The notes beneath the pieces were generated by a model. It searched no databases and was not told the DNA's origin. It saw nothing but the letters and a program-made list of their open reading frames with translations. The translations under genes were made by a program, and so were the position numbers. From Nocardia brasiliensis IFM 10847 (GTDB lineage: Bacteria > Actinomycetota > Actinomycetes > Mycobacteriales > Mycobacteriaceae), in NCBI RefSeq assembly GCF_000710915.1, contig NZ_BAUA01000163.1, positions 1 to 59,380 of the forward strand: a DNA stretch of 59,380 nucleotides. The letters are read 5' to 3'. Shown here piece by piece: positions 33,190 to 42,278 of the stretch (its first letter is position 1; each line of letters opens with the position of its first letter).

Positions 33190-34944
33190 ATGGCCGAGAA
33201 GCATGTGGTGCGCAACGGCGAGGTCGACATCGCCGTCTACGAGCAGGGCAATCCGGACGGCCCGACGGTGCTGCTGTTGCACGGCTGGCCGGACTCGCAT
33301 CGGCTGTGGGACAGCGTGGTGCCGGAACTGACCGAACGGTTCCGCGTGCTGTGTGTGGACAACCGTGGCCACGGCGCGTCGACCAACCCGCCGGGTAGTA
33401 AAGCCATCTCGACGACGACCCTGGCGGCGGACTACGTCGCGGTGATCGAGGCCCTCGGCAACGGCGCACCCGTGCACGTGCTCGCCCACGACTGGGGCAG
33501 CGTCGCGACCTGGGAAATCGTCTGCGGCCCGGATGCCCAGCGGTTGATCGCCTCGTTCACCTCGGTCTCGGGACCGCATATCGCGCACGTCGCCCAGTGG
33601 GCCCGGCGGCGCCTCGCCCGGCCGACACCACGCAATATCGCGCTGCCGCTGGCGCAACTCGGCTCCTTCGCCTATTCGACCTTCCTTGCGCTGCCGGTGC
33701 TCCCGCAGGTCGCGATCAAGCTCGGGATGAGCGAAGATCGCTGGCGTGCCGCGCTTTCCGCCGCCGAAGGCGCCGCGCCGGAGCAGATCCATCTGGCGCC
33801 GACGTTCACCTCGGACATGGCGAACGGATTGCGCATCTACCGCTGCACCTGGGCCGAGAACCCGTTCCGGACGCGCGAGCAGTACACTTCGGTGCCCACC
33901 CAGATCATCGTCGGCACCCGCGACCCCGCGGTGCGGCAATCGAGTTACGCCGACGAGGACCGCTGGGCCGAGCAGGTCTGGCTGCGCGTGGTGAAAGGCG
34001 GGCACTGGCTGCCGTTCTCGCATCCGCGGCTGCTCGCGGCGGCCACCGTCGAGTTGATCGACACGGTCACCGGTGCGCCACCGGCGCGCACCCTGCGCCG
34101 GTCCCGAATCGGAGTGCCGCGCAAGCTTTTCGAAGATCAGCTCGTGGTGATCACCGGCGGCGGCAGCGGTATCGGGCGGGCGAGCGCGCTGGCGTTCGCC
34201 CGAGCGGGCGCGGAAATCGTGGTCTCCGACGTCAACGACATCGCGGCGGAGGCGACCGTAGCGCTGATCGCGCAGGCGGGCGGGCAGGGGCACGCCTACG
34301 AGCTGGATGTCTCCGACGAATCGGCGGTGCGCAAGCATGCCGACACGGTGCTGCGCGAACACGGGGTGCCCGACATCCTGATCAACAACGCGGGCATCGG
34401 GCAGGCCGGGCGCTTCCTGGACACCCCCGCGGCCGATTTCGACCGCGTGCTCGCGGTGAATCTGCACGGCGTCGTCAACGGCTGCCGGGCTTTCGCCGGC
34501 GCGATGGCCGAGCGCGGGGCCGGCGGGCACATCGTCAATCTGTCCAGCATGGCGGCCTACACTCCGCAGCAGGCCTTCAGCGCCTATTCCACCAGCAAGG
34601 CAGCGGTTTTCATGTTTTCCGACTGTCTGCGTGCCGAATTGGCGGGCAGCGGAATCGGTGTCAGCACCATCTGTCCCGGCATCGTGCACACCGATATCGT
34701 CCGCAATACCAAGATGTCCGGCGTCTCGGCCGCGGAAGAGCAGCGCAGGCAGCAGCGCTACGACCGGCTGTACCGGTTGCGCGGATACAAGCCCGCCAAG
34801 GTGGCCGATCAGATCGTGCGGGCGGTGCGACAGCAGCGCGACGTGGTCCCGGTGACCCCGGAAGCCCGCCTGCAGTACGTCTTCGGCCGCATCGCGCCCG
34901 CGCTGGTCCGATTCGCCGCCGCCCGAACGAGTTTGGTGCGCTGA
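33190..34944 (+). CDS. ephD: EphD-like fusion of alpha/beta hydrolase and SDR
   Basis: A 584-residue two-domain protein. Residues 1-300 are an epoxide-hydrolase-like fold with LLHGWPDSHRLW, the elbow AHDWGS (Asp as nucleophile, as in epoxide hydrolases), GTRDPAV and a His in KGGHWLPFSHP. Residues 315-584 are a short-chain dehydrogenase with VITGGGSGIGRA, NNAGIG and the catalytic YSTSKAA. M. tuberculosis EphD has this same architecture and is linked to processing of oxygenated or epoxy mycolic acids. The natural fusion is intact here and both active-site sets are visible. Confidence 0.9.
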   Translation: MAEKHVVRNGEVDIAVYEQGNPDGPTVLLLHGWPDSHRLWDSVVPELTERFRVLCVDNRGHGASTNPPGSKAISTTTLAADYVAVIEALGNGAPVHVLAHDWGSVATWEIVCGPDAQRLIASFTSVSGPHIAHVAQWARRRLARPTPRNIALPLAQLGSFAYSTFLALPVLPQVAIKLGMSEDRWRAALSAAEGAAPEQIHLAPTFTSDMANGLRIYRCTWAENPFRTREQYTSVPTQIIVGTRDPAVRQSSYADEDRWAEQVWLRVVKGGHWLPFSHPRLLAAATVELIDTVTGAPPARTLRRSRIGVPRKLFEDQLVVITGGGSGIGRASALAFARAGAEIVVSDVNDIAAEATVALIAQAGGQGHAYELDVSDESAVRKHADTVLREHGVPDILINNAGIGQAGRFLDTPAADFDRVLAVNLHGVVNGCRAFAGAMAERGAGGHIVNLSSMAAYTPQQAFSAYSTSKAAVFMFSDCLRAELAGSGIGVSTICPGIVHTDIVRNTKMSGVSAAEEQRRQQRYDRLYRLRGYKPAKVADQIVRAVRQQRDVVPVTPEARLQYVFGRIAPALVRFAAARTSLVR

Positions 34945-34960
34945 ACCCCCGCGAACACAC

Positions 34961-34994
34961 AGATGGTGTCCGGCCGCGCGGCCGGACACCATCT
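34961..34994. terminator. 17-bp perfect palindrome between convergent genes
   Basis: 34961-34977 and 34978-34994 are exact reverse complements with no spacer. The palindrome begins 16 bases after the EphD stop and ends 23 bases before the stop of the convergent thiolase gene. It is a good candidate for a bidirectional terminator despite lacking a T-tract. Confidence 0.75.
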
Positions 34995-35017
34995 GGCACT
35001 TCGGTGTTTCGTGAGCC

Positions 35018-36340
35018 TTAGCGCTCGACGATGGCGACCACGCCCTGGCCGCCCGCGGCGCAGATGGAGATCAGCGCGCGGCCGGAGCCCTTCTCCGCCA
35101 GCATCTTCGCGGTCGAGGCCACGATGCGGCCGCCGGTCGCGGCGAACGGATGACCGGCCGCCAGCGACGAACCGTTGACGTTGAGCTTGCTGCGGTCGAT
35201 CGAGCCGAGCGCGCCGTCGAGGCCGAGCCGCTCCTTGCAGTAGGCGTCGGACTCCCACGCCGCCAGCGTCGCCAGCACCACGGAGGCGAACGCCTCGTGG
35301 ATCTCGTAGTAGTCGAAGTCCTGCAGGGTAAGGCCGTTGCGGGCGAGCAGGCGCGGCACCGCGTAGGTGGGCGCCATCAGCAGGCCGTCGGGGCCGTGGA
35401 TGTAGTCGACGGCCGCGACCTCGCTGTCCACCAGATGCGCGAGCACCGGCAGCTTGCGCTCCGCGGCCCACTCCTCGCTGGAGAGCAGCACGGCGGAGGC
35501 GCCGTCGGTGAGCGGGGTGGAGTTGCCCGCGGTCATGGTGGCGTCGCCCGCCTTCACGCCGAAGACCGGCTTGAGGGTGGCGAGCTTTTCGATGGTCGAG
35601 CCGGGACGCAGGTTGTCGTCGCGGGTCAGGCCCAGGAACGGGGTGACCAGGTCGTCGAAGAAACCGCGGTCGTAGGCGGCCGCCATGTTCTTGTGCGAGA
35701 GGTAGGCCAGTTCGTCCTGCGCCTCGCGCGCGATGCCGAATTCCTTGGCGGTGATGGCGGCGTGCTCGCCCATGGACAGCCCGGTGCGCGGCTCGGCGTT
35801 GCGCGGGATCTCGATGCCGAGCATGCTCGGACGCAGCTGGCCGACCAGCTTGAGCCGGTCCTTGTTGGATTTGGCGCGGTTGGCGTCGAGCATCCACTCG
35901 CGCATGCCCTCGCTGACCCCGATCGGCGCGTCCGAGGTGGTGTCGGTGCCGCCGCCGACGCCCGCCTCGATCCGGCCCGCGGCGATCGCGTCGCCGACGG
36001 TGACCACGGCCTGCAGGCCGGTGCCGCAGGCGAGCTGCAGGTCGTGCGCGGGGGTGTACGGGCTGAGCGTGCTGCCGAGCACGCTCTCGCGGATCATGCC
36101 GTGCTCGCCGACCCGCTTGAGCACGGCGCCGCCGGCGACCATGCCGAGCCGCTCGCCCTGCAGGCCGAAGCGGCTGACCAGGCCGTCCAGCGCGGCGGTG
36201 AACATGTCCTGGTTGGACGCGTGCGCGTAGGCCTTGTCGGAGCGAGCGAACGGAATCCGGTTGCCGCCCACGATCGCGACCGGGCGGGCGGTCTTACCGG
36301 TCTTGGCGGTGCTCTTCGCCGAACGGGATTTGGTTGTCAC
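35018..36340 (-). CDS. fadA2: acetyl-CoA acetyltransferase FadA2/FadI-like
   Basis: A 440-residue thiolase. The nucleophilic Cys is in LQLACGTGLQ, the His in NVNGSSLAAGHPFAATGGR, and the second Cys in ISICAAGGQGV. TMTAGNSTPLTDGASAV is the usual family block. It carries out the last step of beta-oxidation, releasing acetyl-CoA. An N-terminal Lys/Ser-rich leader precedes RPVAIVGGNRIPFARS. The gene diverges from fabG4 with a perfect 22-bp palindrome between them, and its length and neighbours agree with mycobacterial FadA2. Confidence 0.92.
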   Translation of the reverse strand: MTTKSRSAKSTAKTGKTARPVAIVGGNRIPFARSDKAYAHASNQDMFTAALDGLVSRFGLQGERLGMVAGGAVLKRVGEHGMIRESVLGSTLSPYTPAHDLQLACGTGLQAVVTVGDAIAAGRIEAGVGGGTDTTSDAPIGVSEGMREWMLDANRAKSNKDRLKLVGQLRPSMLGIEIPRNAEPRTGLSMGEHAAITAKEFGIAREAQDELAYLSHKNMAAAYDRGFFDDLVTPFLGLTRDDNLRPGSTIEKLATLKPVFGVKAGDATMTAGNSTPLTDGASAVLLSSEEWAAERKLPVLAHLVDSEVAAVDYIHGPDGLLMAPTYAVPRLLARNGLTLQDFDYYEIHEAFASVVLATLAAWESDAYCKERLGLDGALGSIDRSKLNVNGSSLAAGHPFAATGGRIVASTAKMLAEKGSGRALISICAAGGQGVVAIVER

Positions 36341-36434
36341 TCGAGTCTCCAGGTCTCGTTGGGGATGTCCGGCGCTCCGGAGTCCGCGTGGAGGTTCTCC
36401 ACAGATCGGCGCCCCGTCGCGATTGGTTTACATT

Positions 36435-36456
36435 AAACTTACTCTGGAGTAAGTTT
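36435..36456. promoter_or_regulatory. perfect 22-bp palindrome, probable TetR operator
   Basis: Arms AAACTTACTC and GAGTAAGTTT flank the bases TG. It lies 94 bases upstream of the fadA2-like start and 158 bases upstream of fabG4, so it can control both. The core is similar to the site in front of the TetR gene at 40895-40916. Confidence 0.8.
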
Positions 36457-36614
36457 GTTGTCGACACCGTACCCCCGCAAATGTGCGTGAGCAGACCGAA
36501 TGCCGGGGAAACGGCAGACCCGAGAACAGAATCGCGGCGTGAGCGACAGTCCCCGGCGGCGGTAGCTTGGCAGGGACCGTGCACGCCGCCGACCACACAG
36601 AAAAGGCAGGGACC

Positions 36615-37973
36615 GTGGCAGCCAGTAAGAGCAAGGGTGCGCCCAACCTCTACGGATCGTTCGTACATTCCTCCCCGGGTCAGTTCCTGGCGAGCAAGCT
36701 CGGGCTGCCGCAGCCGGAGAATCTGCGTCGCTACAAGCAGGGCGAGCCCGCGCTTCCGGGCCCGGTGCTGCTCGGCGGCAAGGGCCGGGTCGCCGAACCG
36801 CTGCGCACCCTGTTGCCGGACTACACCTTCGCCGACGCGGCGAGCGCGGGCACCAAGTACGGCGCGCTGGTGTTCGACGCGACCGGCATCGGCTCGATCG
36901 AGGACCTCTCGCAGCTGTTCGAGTTCTTCCAGCCCGCCATGCGCAGCATCGCCGCCTCCGGTCGCATCGTGGTCATCGGCACCACTCCGGAGCTGGCCGC
37001 GTCGGTGGACGAGCAGATCGCCCAGCGCGCGCTCGAGGGCTTCACCCGCTCGGTGGCCAAGGAACTGCTGCGCGGCGCCACCGCACAGCTGGTCTACCTG
37101 CACCCCGAGGCGTCGACCGGCGCGACCGGCCTGGAGTCGACCCTGCGTTTCCTGCTCTCGGCCAAGTCGGCCTTCGTCGACGGCCAGGTGATCCGGGTCG
37201 GTAAAGACGACGCCACCGCGCCCGCCAGCTGGGACCGCCCGCTCGACGGCAAGGTCGCCGTGGTCACCGGTGCCGCGCGCGGCATCGGCGCGACCATCGC
37301 CGAGGTGTTCGCCCGCGACGGCGCCACCGTGATCGTCGCCGATATCCCGGCCGCCGGTGAGGCGCTCTCGCAGACCGCGAACAAGGTCGGCGGCACCGCG
37401 CTCGCGCTCGACGTCACCTCGCCCGACGCCGCGGAGAAGCTGGCCGAGTTCGCCACCGAGCGCTTCGGCGGTATCGACATCGTGGTGCACAACGCCGGCA
37501 TCACCCGGGACAAGCTGCTCGCCAACATGGACGAGGGCCGCTGGAACTCCGTGCTCAACGTGAATCTGGCTGCGCCGCATCGGATCACCGAGGGCCTGGT
37601 GGCGCGCGGCGCGCTCAAGGACGGCGGCCGCGTGATCGACGTGTCCTCCATCGCGGGCATCGCGGGCAACCGCGGCCAGACCAACTACGGTGCGTCCAAG
37701 GCCGGTGTCATCGGCATGGTCAACGCCGAGGCCCCGAAGCTGGCCGAGAAGGGCATCACCATCAACGCGGTGGCGCCCGGCTTCATCGAGACCGCGATGA
37801 CCGCCGCCATCCCGCTGACCACCCGCGAGGCGGGGCGTCTGATGAGCTCGCTGCTGCAGGGCGGCCAGACGGTCGACGTCGCCGAGACCATCGCCTACTT
37901 CGCCAGCCCGGCGTCGAACGCGGTGACCGGCAACATCGTTCGGGTCTGCGGGCAGAGCCTGATCGGAGCATGA
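36615..37973 (+). CDS. fabG4: 3-oxoacyl-ACP/CoA reductase FabG4
   Basis: A 452-residue long-type FabG. Residues 1-200 are the flavodoxin-like N-terminal domain peculiar to HMwFabG. The C-terminal short-chain dehydrogenase domain has VVTGAARGIGATIAE, HNAGITRDKLL, the catalytic YGASKAG and INAVAPGFIETAMT. FabG4 reduces 3-oxoacyl thioesters with NADH. A GTG at 36615 is chosen because the mycobacterial proteins begin at this point; frames starting upstream at 36567 lack homology. Its stop overlaps the htdX start as ATGA, so reductase and dehydratase are coupled. Confidence 0.92.
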   Translation: MAASKSKGAPNLYGSFVHSSPGQFLASKLGLPQPENLRRYKQGEPALPGPVLLGGKGRVAEPLRTLLPDYTFADAASAGTKYGALVFDATGIGSIEDLSQLFEFFQPAMRSIAASGRIVVIGTTPELAASVDEQIAQRALEGFTRSVAKELLRGATAQLVYLHPEASTGATGLESTLRFLLSAKSAFVDGQVIRVGKDDATAPASWDRPLDGKVAVVTGAARGIGATIAEVFARDGATVIVADIPAAGEALSQTANKVGGTALALDVTSPDAAEKLAEFATERFGGIDIVVHNAGITRDKLLANMDEGRWNSVLNVNLAAPHRITEGLVARGALKDGGRVIDVSSIAGIAGNRGQTNYGASKAGVIGMVNAEAPKLAEKGITINAVAPGFIETAMTAAIPLTTREAGRLMSSLLQGGQTVDVAETIAYFASPASNAVTGNIVRVCGQSLIGA

Positions 37974-38839
37974 TGACCCAGATGATCACGCTGACGGAAC
38001 CGCCCAAGAACGGCCCGCTCTACCTCAAGGCCGCGCTGGGCGCGGTGCCGCTGCCGCTGGTCTCGGCGCGCAAGTCGGCGCTGCCGGATCGGGCGATCCA
38101 GCTGGACGGACTGAAGGTGGACCCGGAGCACCTGGCCGCCTATTGCCGGGCAACCGGACTGCGGTTCGGCGACGCGCTGCCGCTGACCTACCCCTTCATC
38201 CTCACCTTCCCGATCGTGATGCAGCTGGTGGTGCAGCGCGACTTCCCGTTCGTCGCGGTGGGCGCGGTGCACGCGGAGAACGTGATCGAGCGGACGCGCG
38301 ACATCTCGGTGAGCGAGCCGCTGGACATCCGGTCGCACATCGAGAATCTGCGCGAGCACCCGAAGGGCCTGCTGGTGGACGCGATCAGCGAGATCAGCGT
38401 CGGCCGGGAACTGGTGTGGCGTCAGGTCACCACGTTCCTGCATCAGCAGCGCACCTCGCTCTCGGGTGGGCCGAAGCCCGAACCCAAGCCGGAGGAGGCG
38501 GCCCCGCCGACGCCACGGGTGTGGAAGATCGATCAGAAGACGATCACCCAGTACGCCGCCGCGTCGGGCGACCACAACCCGATCCACGTGTCGAAGCTCG
38601 GCGCCAAGGCGCTCGGCTTCGCGCGGCCGATCGCGCACGGCATGTGGTCGGCCGCGCACATCCTCGGCGAGATCGAGGGCCGGGTGCCCGCGAAGGCCAC
38701 CTACACGGTGAAGTTCGGCAAGCCGATCCTGTTGCCCGCCAAGGTCAACGTGTACACCGACCAGGTCGAAGGCGGCTGGGATCTGGCGCTGCGCAACCCG
38801 AAGAAGGGCTACCCGCACCTCACCGCGACGCTGCGCTGA
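37970..38839 (+). CDS. htdX: (3R)-hydroxyacyl dehydratase HtdX (MaoC-like)
   Basis: A 289-residue protein with a degenerate N-terminal hot-dog half and a C-terminal MaoC domain. The C-terminal half carries the hydratase motif ITQYAAASGDHNPIHVSKLGAKALGFARPIAHGMW, with the catalytic Asp and His in DHNPIH. HtdX converts 3-hydroxyacyl thioesters to enoyl thioesters, following FabG4. It overlaps fabG4 by 4 bases and is followed by a UUCG-loop terminator. With FadA2 and FadE5 it completes a beta-oxidation or elongation set. Confidence 0.92.
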   Translation: MMTQMITLTEPPKNGPLYLKAALGAVPLPLVSARKSALPDRAIQLDGLKVDPEHLAAYCRATGLRFGDALPLTYPFILTFPIVMQLVVQRDFPFVAVGAVHAENVIERTRDISVSEPLDIRSHIENLREHPKGLLVDAISEISVGRELVWRQVTTFLHQQRTSLSGGPKPEPKPEEAAPPTPRVWKIDQKTITQYAAASGDHNPIHVSKLGAKALGFARPIAHGMWSAAHILGEIEGRVPAKATYTVKFGKPILLPAKVNVYTDQVEGGWDLALRNPKKGYPHLTATLR

Positions 38840-38852
38840 CGTAGGTAAACCC

Positions 38853-38886
38853 CTGCGCCGCACCTCTTTCGAGAGGTGCGGCGCAG
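38853..38886. terminator. 15-bp stem with TTCG tetraloop
   Basis: A perfect stem (38853-38867 with 38872-38886) closes a TTCG tetraloop, an extra-stable RNA loop. It begins 14 bases after the htdX stop and lies between convergent genes, so it should be a strong, possibly bidirectional terminator. Confidence 0.88.
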
Positions 38887-38951
38887 TTCGTTTCCGGAGG
38901 TGCCGGTCAGGCGGCGCACACACCACGTAAAGCGTTGCACCGCAGAACTGT

Positions 38952-40133
38952 TCAGCAGCTGCAATCGCAACCGCAACAGTCGCAACCGCAACAGTCGGAT
39001 TCGCAGCAGCCACCGCAACCACAGTCGCTGCAGCCGCTGCAGTCGCAGTTCTTGATCCAGGCGTCCTTGCGCTCGCCGGTGCACGGCTGGGTGTGATCGG
39101 CGCAGCAGGCGTAACCGGTGCAGTAGGCCCCGAGGATCAGCGTGAGCGATTCGCCGAGGCCTGGGCGCCGGGTCGGCGGACGATGACCGGTGCGCTGCGC
39201 CCGCGGCCCGGCCGCCGCGTCCTCGGACGTGACGGCGCAGCTGTGCGCGACCGCCGCGCCGATACCGCGAGTGAGCTTGCGCAGCACCGAGGTCAGCGGA
39301 TCGAGCAGCATCCAGCGCACGGTGGGCACCTGGTCGAGTTCGGCGTCGGCGACCGATTCCCGCAGTCGCGCATCCGATTCCCGCAGCAGGTCGTAGGCCT
39401 GCGGCATGGTGGTGCCGGTCGCCGCGAGCGGATTGAATCGCCCGCGCCCCAGGTCCTGCTCGTAGTCCTGGACCGCGTCGGCCAGGTGTGCGATCCGGCC
39501 GAACTGCCAGCCTGCCGCGCGCAGTGCGTCGACATTCTCCGGCCGCTCGGCCAAAACCGCTGTATGGGCGAAGAATTCGGACGCACACAGCTGAGTGGGG
39601 ATGGTCAGCGAGGTGAGCGCGTCGGCGCGATCGACCACCGCGAGCTCCTGGGCCGCTCGCTCCAGCCGGGACTGCGCGCCGAGCGCGGCGACGAGCGGTG
39701 CCACATCCAAGCCGATCTGCTGCGCGCTCACCCGCGCCTGCCCGGCCCAGCGGGTCGCGGCCTGTGCGAGTGGCGCGCGGGCCAGCACACCGGCGTCGCC
39801 GTCGGCCACATGATCGTGAATCTTGGCCGAGGCCAGCAAGAGTGACGCGGTGGCGGCCAGTCGCACCCCCGGTGAACTCGCCGATGCGACCGACGCCCGC
39901 TGCATACCGCGCAGCGCACACCGCCCGGCCTCGGTGCGCTGCACCGCACCACCGGCCTGCGCCTCGGTGAGCACGGAGAGCACGATGGCATCGACATTGG
40001 TTGTGGCACGGGCTAATTGGCCGTGCTCGTCCCGTAGTCCCAGACACAGTCCACATAGATGACTGCGCCACTGCGCCGCATCGATGCCGTACTTCGCCGC
40101 CCCGTGCGCACACGGCCTGAGCAACCCGAACAA
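38952..40133 (-). CDS. DUF5685 protein with Cys-rich tail
   Basis: A 393-residue protein of an actinobacterial family recognised from its N-terminus LFGLLRPCAHGAA and SHLCGLCLGLRDEHGQLAR. The body is helical, with HLADAVQDYEQDLGRGRFNPLAA. The last 31 residues contain 15 cysteines in CC, CDC and CGC patterns mixed with Asp, Gly and Ser, preceded by further Cys in GYACCADHTQPC. The tail could bind metal ions such as zinc, or a cluster, and its DNA is a tandem CAA/CAG-like repeat. A TTG at 40133 gives the family's usual start; upstream frame is Arg-rich and unlikely. The family's function is unknown. Confidence 0.78.
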   Translation of the reverse strand: MFGLLRPCAHGAAKYGIDAAQWRSHLCGLCLGLRDEHGQLARATTNVDAIVLSVLTEAQAGGAVQRTEAGRCALRGMQRASVASASSPGVRLAATASLLLASAKIHDHVADGDAGVLARAPLAQAATRWAGQARVSAQQIGLDVAPLVAALGAQSRLERAAQELAVVDRADALTSLTIPTQLCASEFFAHTAVLAERPENVDALRAAGWQFGRIAHLADAVQDYEQDLGRGRFNPLAATGTTMPQAYDLLRESDARLRESVADAELDQVPTVRWMLLDPLTSVLRKLTRGIGAAVAHSCAVTSEDAAAGPRAQRTGHRPPTRRPGLGESLTLILGAYCTGYACCADHTQPCTGERKDAWIKNCDCSGCSDCGCGGCCESDCCGCDCCGCDCSC

Positions 40134-40267
40134 ATCCGCCCCGTTTCTCCCCGGCTCGTTCGTCGGAGCCGGTCTGTGCTTGTTGAACCCCCGCACTCTG
40201 GCAGGCCGCCCGCGACGCGGCAACCGCTACACGCCGGTTACCGCCCGCGCACCCCGCCGCGGTGCCG

Positions 40268-40867
40268 CTATTCCGTCTTCTTGCGCCCGGCCAGACCACG
40301 CCAGGCGAGATCGTCGAGTAGGTCGACCGCCTCGCTGACCTCGATCCGGCCGCTGGCCACCCGGTCGGCGATGGCCTCGCCCGCGCCGATCACCGCGACC
40401 GCGACGACGTCGAAGTTGGTGCCCGGCTCCGGATGCTTGGCGCTGGATTCGAGCAGTTTGGCGGTCAGCTCGATGAACCGCTCGCGGGCGTTCTCGATCT
40501 CCGAGGCGAACGCCTGCTGGCCGATGGCCTGCCGATAGAGCACCTGCCAGGAGCGACGGTTGCGGTCGACGTAGCCGAGGAAGCCCTCCAGCGCGACCCG
40601 CACCTGTTCGTGCGGGGACAGCTGCGGGTTACCCGCCGGCACCACCGATTCGATGAAGCGCAGGCCCTCGCGCTGGATGCAGGCGCGGAAGAGTTCATCC
40701 TTGGAGCCGTAGTAGAGATACAGCATCGGTTTCGATATCTTCGCCTCGGCGGCAATGGCGTCCATCGACGTATCGTGGAAGCCTTTCCGCGAGAACACCT
40801 CGACGGCGGCGTCGAGCATCTGCTGCTCACGAACCGCCCGAGGAAGTCGCTTCGTTCCGCCCGCCAT
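40268..40867 (-). CDS. TetR-family transcriptional regulator
   Basis: A 199-residue regulator. The N-terminal HTH reads in part FSRKGFHDTSMDAIAAEAKISKPML, then YLYYGSKDELF, with a typical ligand domain after it. Its neighbours are the lpqI gene upstream and the FadA2/FabG4/HtdX group, the same order as in mycobacteria. AGGAGA precedes the ATG at 40867, and a longer TTG frame to 40882 is unlikely. A palindrome-like site at 40895-40916 lies 28 bases before the start, suggesting autoregulation and control of the fabG4 and fadA2 genes. Confidence 0.88.
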   Translation of the reverse strand: MAGGTKRLPRAVREQQMLDAAVEVFSRKGFHDTSMDAIAAEAKISKPMLYLYYGSKDELFRACIQREGLRFIESVVPAGNPQLSPHEQVRVALEGFLGYVDRNRRSWQVLYRQAIGQQAFASEIENARERFIELTAKLLESSAKHPEPGTNFDVVAVAVIGAGEAIADRVASGRIEVSEAVDLLDDLAWRGLAGRKKTE

Positions 40868-40894
40868 CCGCTCTCCTACCAATGGTGAATCTCA

Positions 40895-40916
40895 TATATT
40901 ACTCCAAGGTAAGTTC
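40895..40916. promoter_or_regulatory. operator-like palindrome upstream of the TetR gene
   Basis: The core TTACTCCAAGGTAA (40899-40912) followed by GTT shares TTACTC and GTAAGTT with the perfect palindrome at 36435-36456. It is less symmetrical. Its position just before the TetR gene fits autorepression. Confidence 0.65.
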
Positions 40917-40966
40917 CGCGGGTCGGATTTGCTCCCCAGTCGCGGAACCAATGCCGCCGCGCGCGC

Positions 40967-42118
40967 TCAGCAGCGCGGCAGCACCCCTTTGAACGCCGCC
41001 ATCCGTAACACCGAAGCGTTCACCTGTGCCGCGGGCAGCCGCCCCGCCGTCACGGCTTCCTCGAGGTGGTCGAGCACCGTCGAGACCGCGCTCGTACTGA
41101 TCCACAGGGCGTTGTCGGCCCCGGCGACCAGTGCGGCCTCCACCGCGTCCTCGATGGACAGTCGGTCGGTGATCGCGGCCATGCCGCTGAGATCGTCGGT
41201 GAAGATCGGGCCCTGGAACGGCGCGGCGCCGTAGCCCGTCCCCTCCCGCAGCAGCGCCATCGCCTCCGGGCTGATGCTGGCGGGCACGTCCGGTGTGGTG
41301 AGGCCCGGCACGTCCAGGTGGCCGACCATCACCCCGGCACCGGAACCGATGAGGTCCCGGTACGGGACGAGATCGACGGTGCGCAGGCTGTCCAGCGGCG
41401 GGGTGCGGACCGCGCCGCGATGCGAATCGCCCGAACCGGAGCCGTGTCCGGGGAAGTGCTTCATGACCGTGCCGACCCCGACCTCGCGCATGGCGCGGAT
41501 ATAGGCCTCGGCGTAGCGGGTGACCACAGCGGGGTCGTCGGAGAAGGAGCGGTCACCGATGACGGAATCGTCGGGCTGTGCGCTCACATCCACATCCGGT
41601 GCGAAATTCACCGTGATGCCGATGTCCTTCAGCGCACGGCCCCGGGTCAGCGTCGCTTCGTAGAACTGCTCGGGTGTGATGCTCTGCGCCGTCGTCCTGG
41701 CCGAGGGCGCGGGGCCGATCAGATACCGGACGCGGGAGACCCGCCCGCCCTCTTCGTCGATGGTGACCATCAGCGGCACCTTCGCCGCCTGTTTGACCTG
41801 CTCGATCTGCCCCGCACCGAGCAGCGACGGATCGGTCCAGCCGCCGATGAAGATGCCGCCGACCTGCTCGGTCTGCACCACGTTCGCGGCGTCGGCGCGG
41901 TCGGCGACACCGACCGTCAACAGCTGCGCCAGCTTCTGCCGCGGCGTGAACTGCGCGAGGTAGCCCGCCGTGCAATCCGGCTTCGGGGTCGCACTCGGCT
42001 GCGTCGCCGTCTCAGGGATGACCGCGCGCGACGGCGTGGGACTGCCGTCGCCGCCGCTCGAGCAGGCCGTCGCGACGGCGGCCAGCACGACGAACACGAG
42101 CAGGGGCGTCTTCCGCAT
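40967..42118 (-). CDS. lpqI: LpqI-like lipoprotein beta-N-acetylglucosaminidase
   Basis: A 383-residue GH3 lipoprotein. Residues 1-19 are a lipoprotein signal with ATAC as the lipobox. GH3 motifs are MVTIDEEGGRVSR, GTVMKHFPGHGSGSGDSH with the catalytic His loop, and TDDLSGMAAI with the nucleophile Asp. This family removes N-acetylglucosamine from muropeptides in wall recycling. It is divergent from the universal stress gene and upstream of the TetR gene. The ATG at 42118 gives the intact signal; the longer open frame has no second signal. Confidence 0.92.
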   Translation of the reverse strand: MRKTPLLVFVVLAAVATACSSGGDGSPTPSRAVIPETATQPSATPKPDCTAGYLAQFTPRQKLAQLLTVGVADRADAANVVQTEQVGGIFIGGWTDPSLLGAGQIEQVKQAAKVPLMVTIDEEGGRVSRVRYLIGPAPSARTTAQSITPEQFYEATLTRGRALKDIGITVNFAPDVDVSAQPDDSVIGDRSFSDDPAVVTRYAEAYIRAMREVGVGTVMKHFPGHGSGSGDSHRGAVRTPPLDSLRTVDLVPYRDLIGSGAGVMVGHLDVPGLTTPDVPASISPEAMALLREGTGYGAAPFQGPIFTDDLSGMAAITDRLSIEDAVEAALVAGADNALWISTSAVSTVLDHLEEAVTAGRLPAAQVNASVLRMAAFKGVLPRC

Positions 42119-42278
42119 GACGGTCAACGGTACTGTTCGAGCGCCGTTGCGCCACGGTGGGGTGGGCCGCCGGACCCTTTCCGAGTGGCAGGTCCGATCC
42201 CGCGCGCCAGCAGGTGAACAGGCGTTTCCCACGGTAACCTTGACCTGTAGCCGGGAGACTCCCACCAGGAGGTCCATC

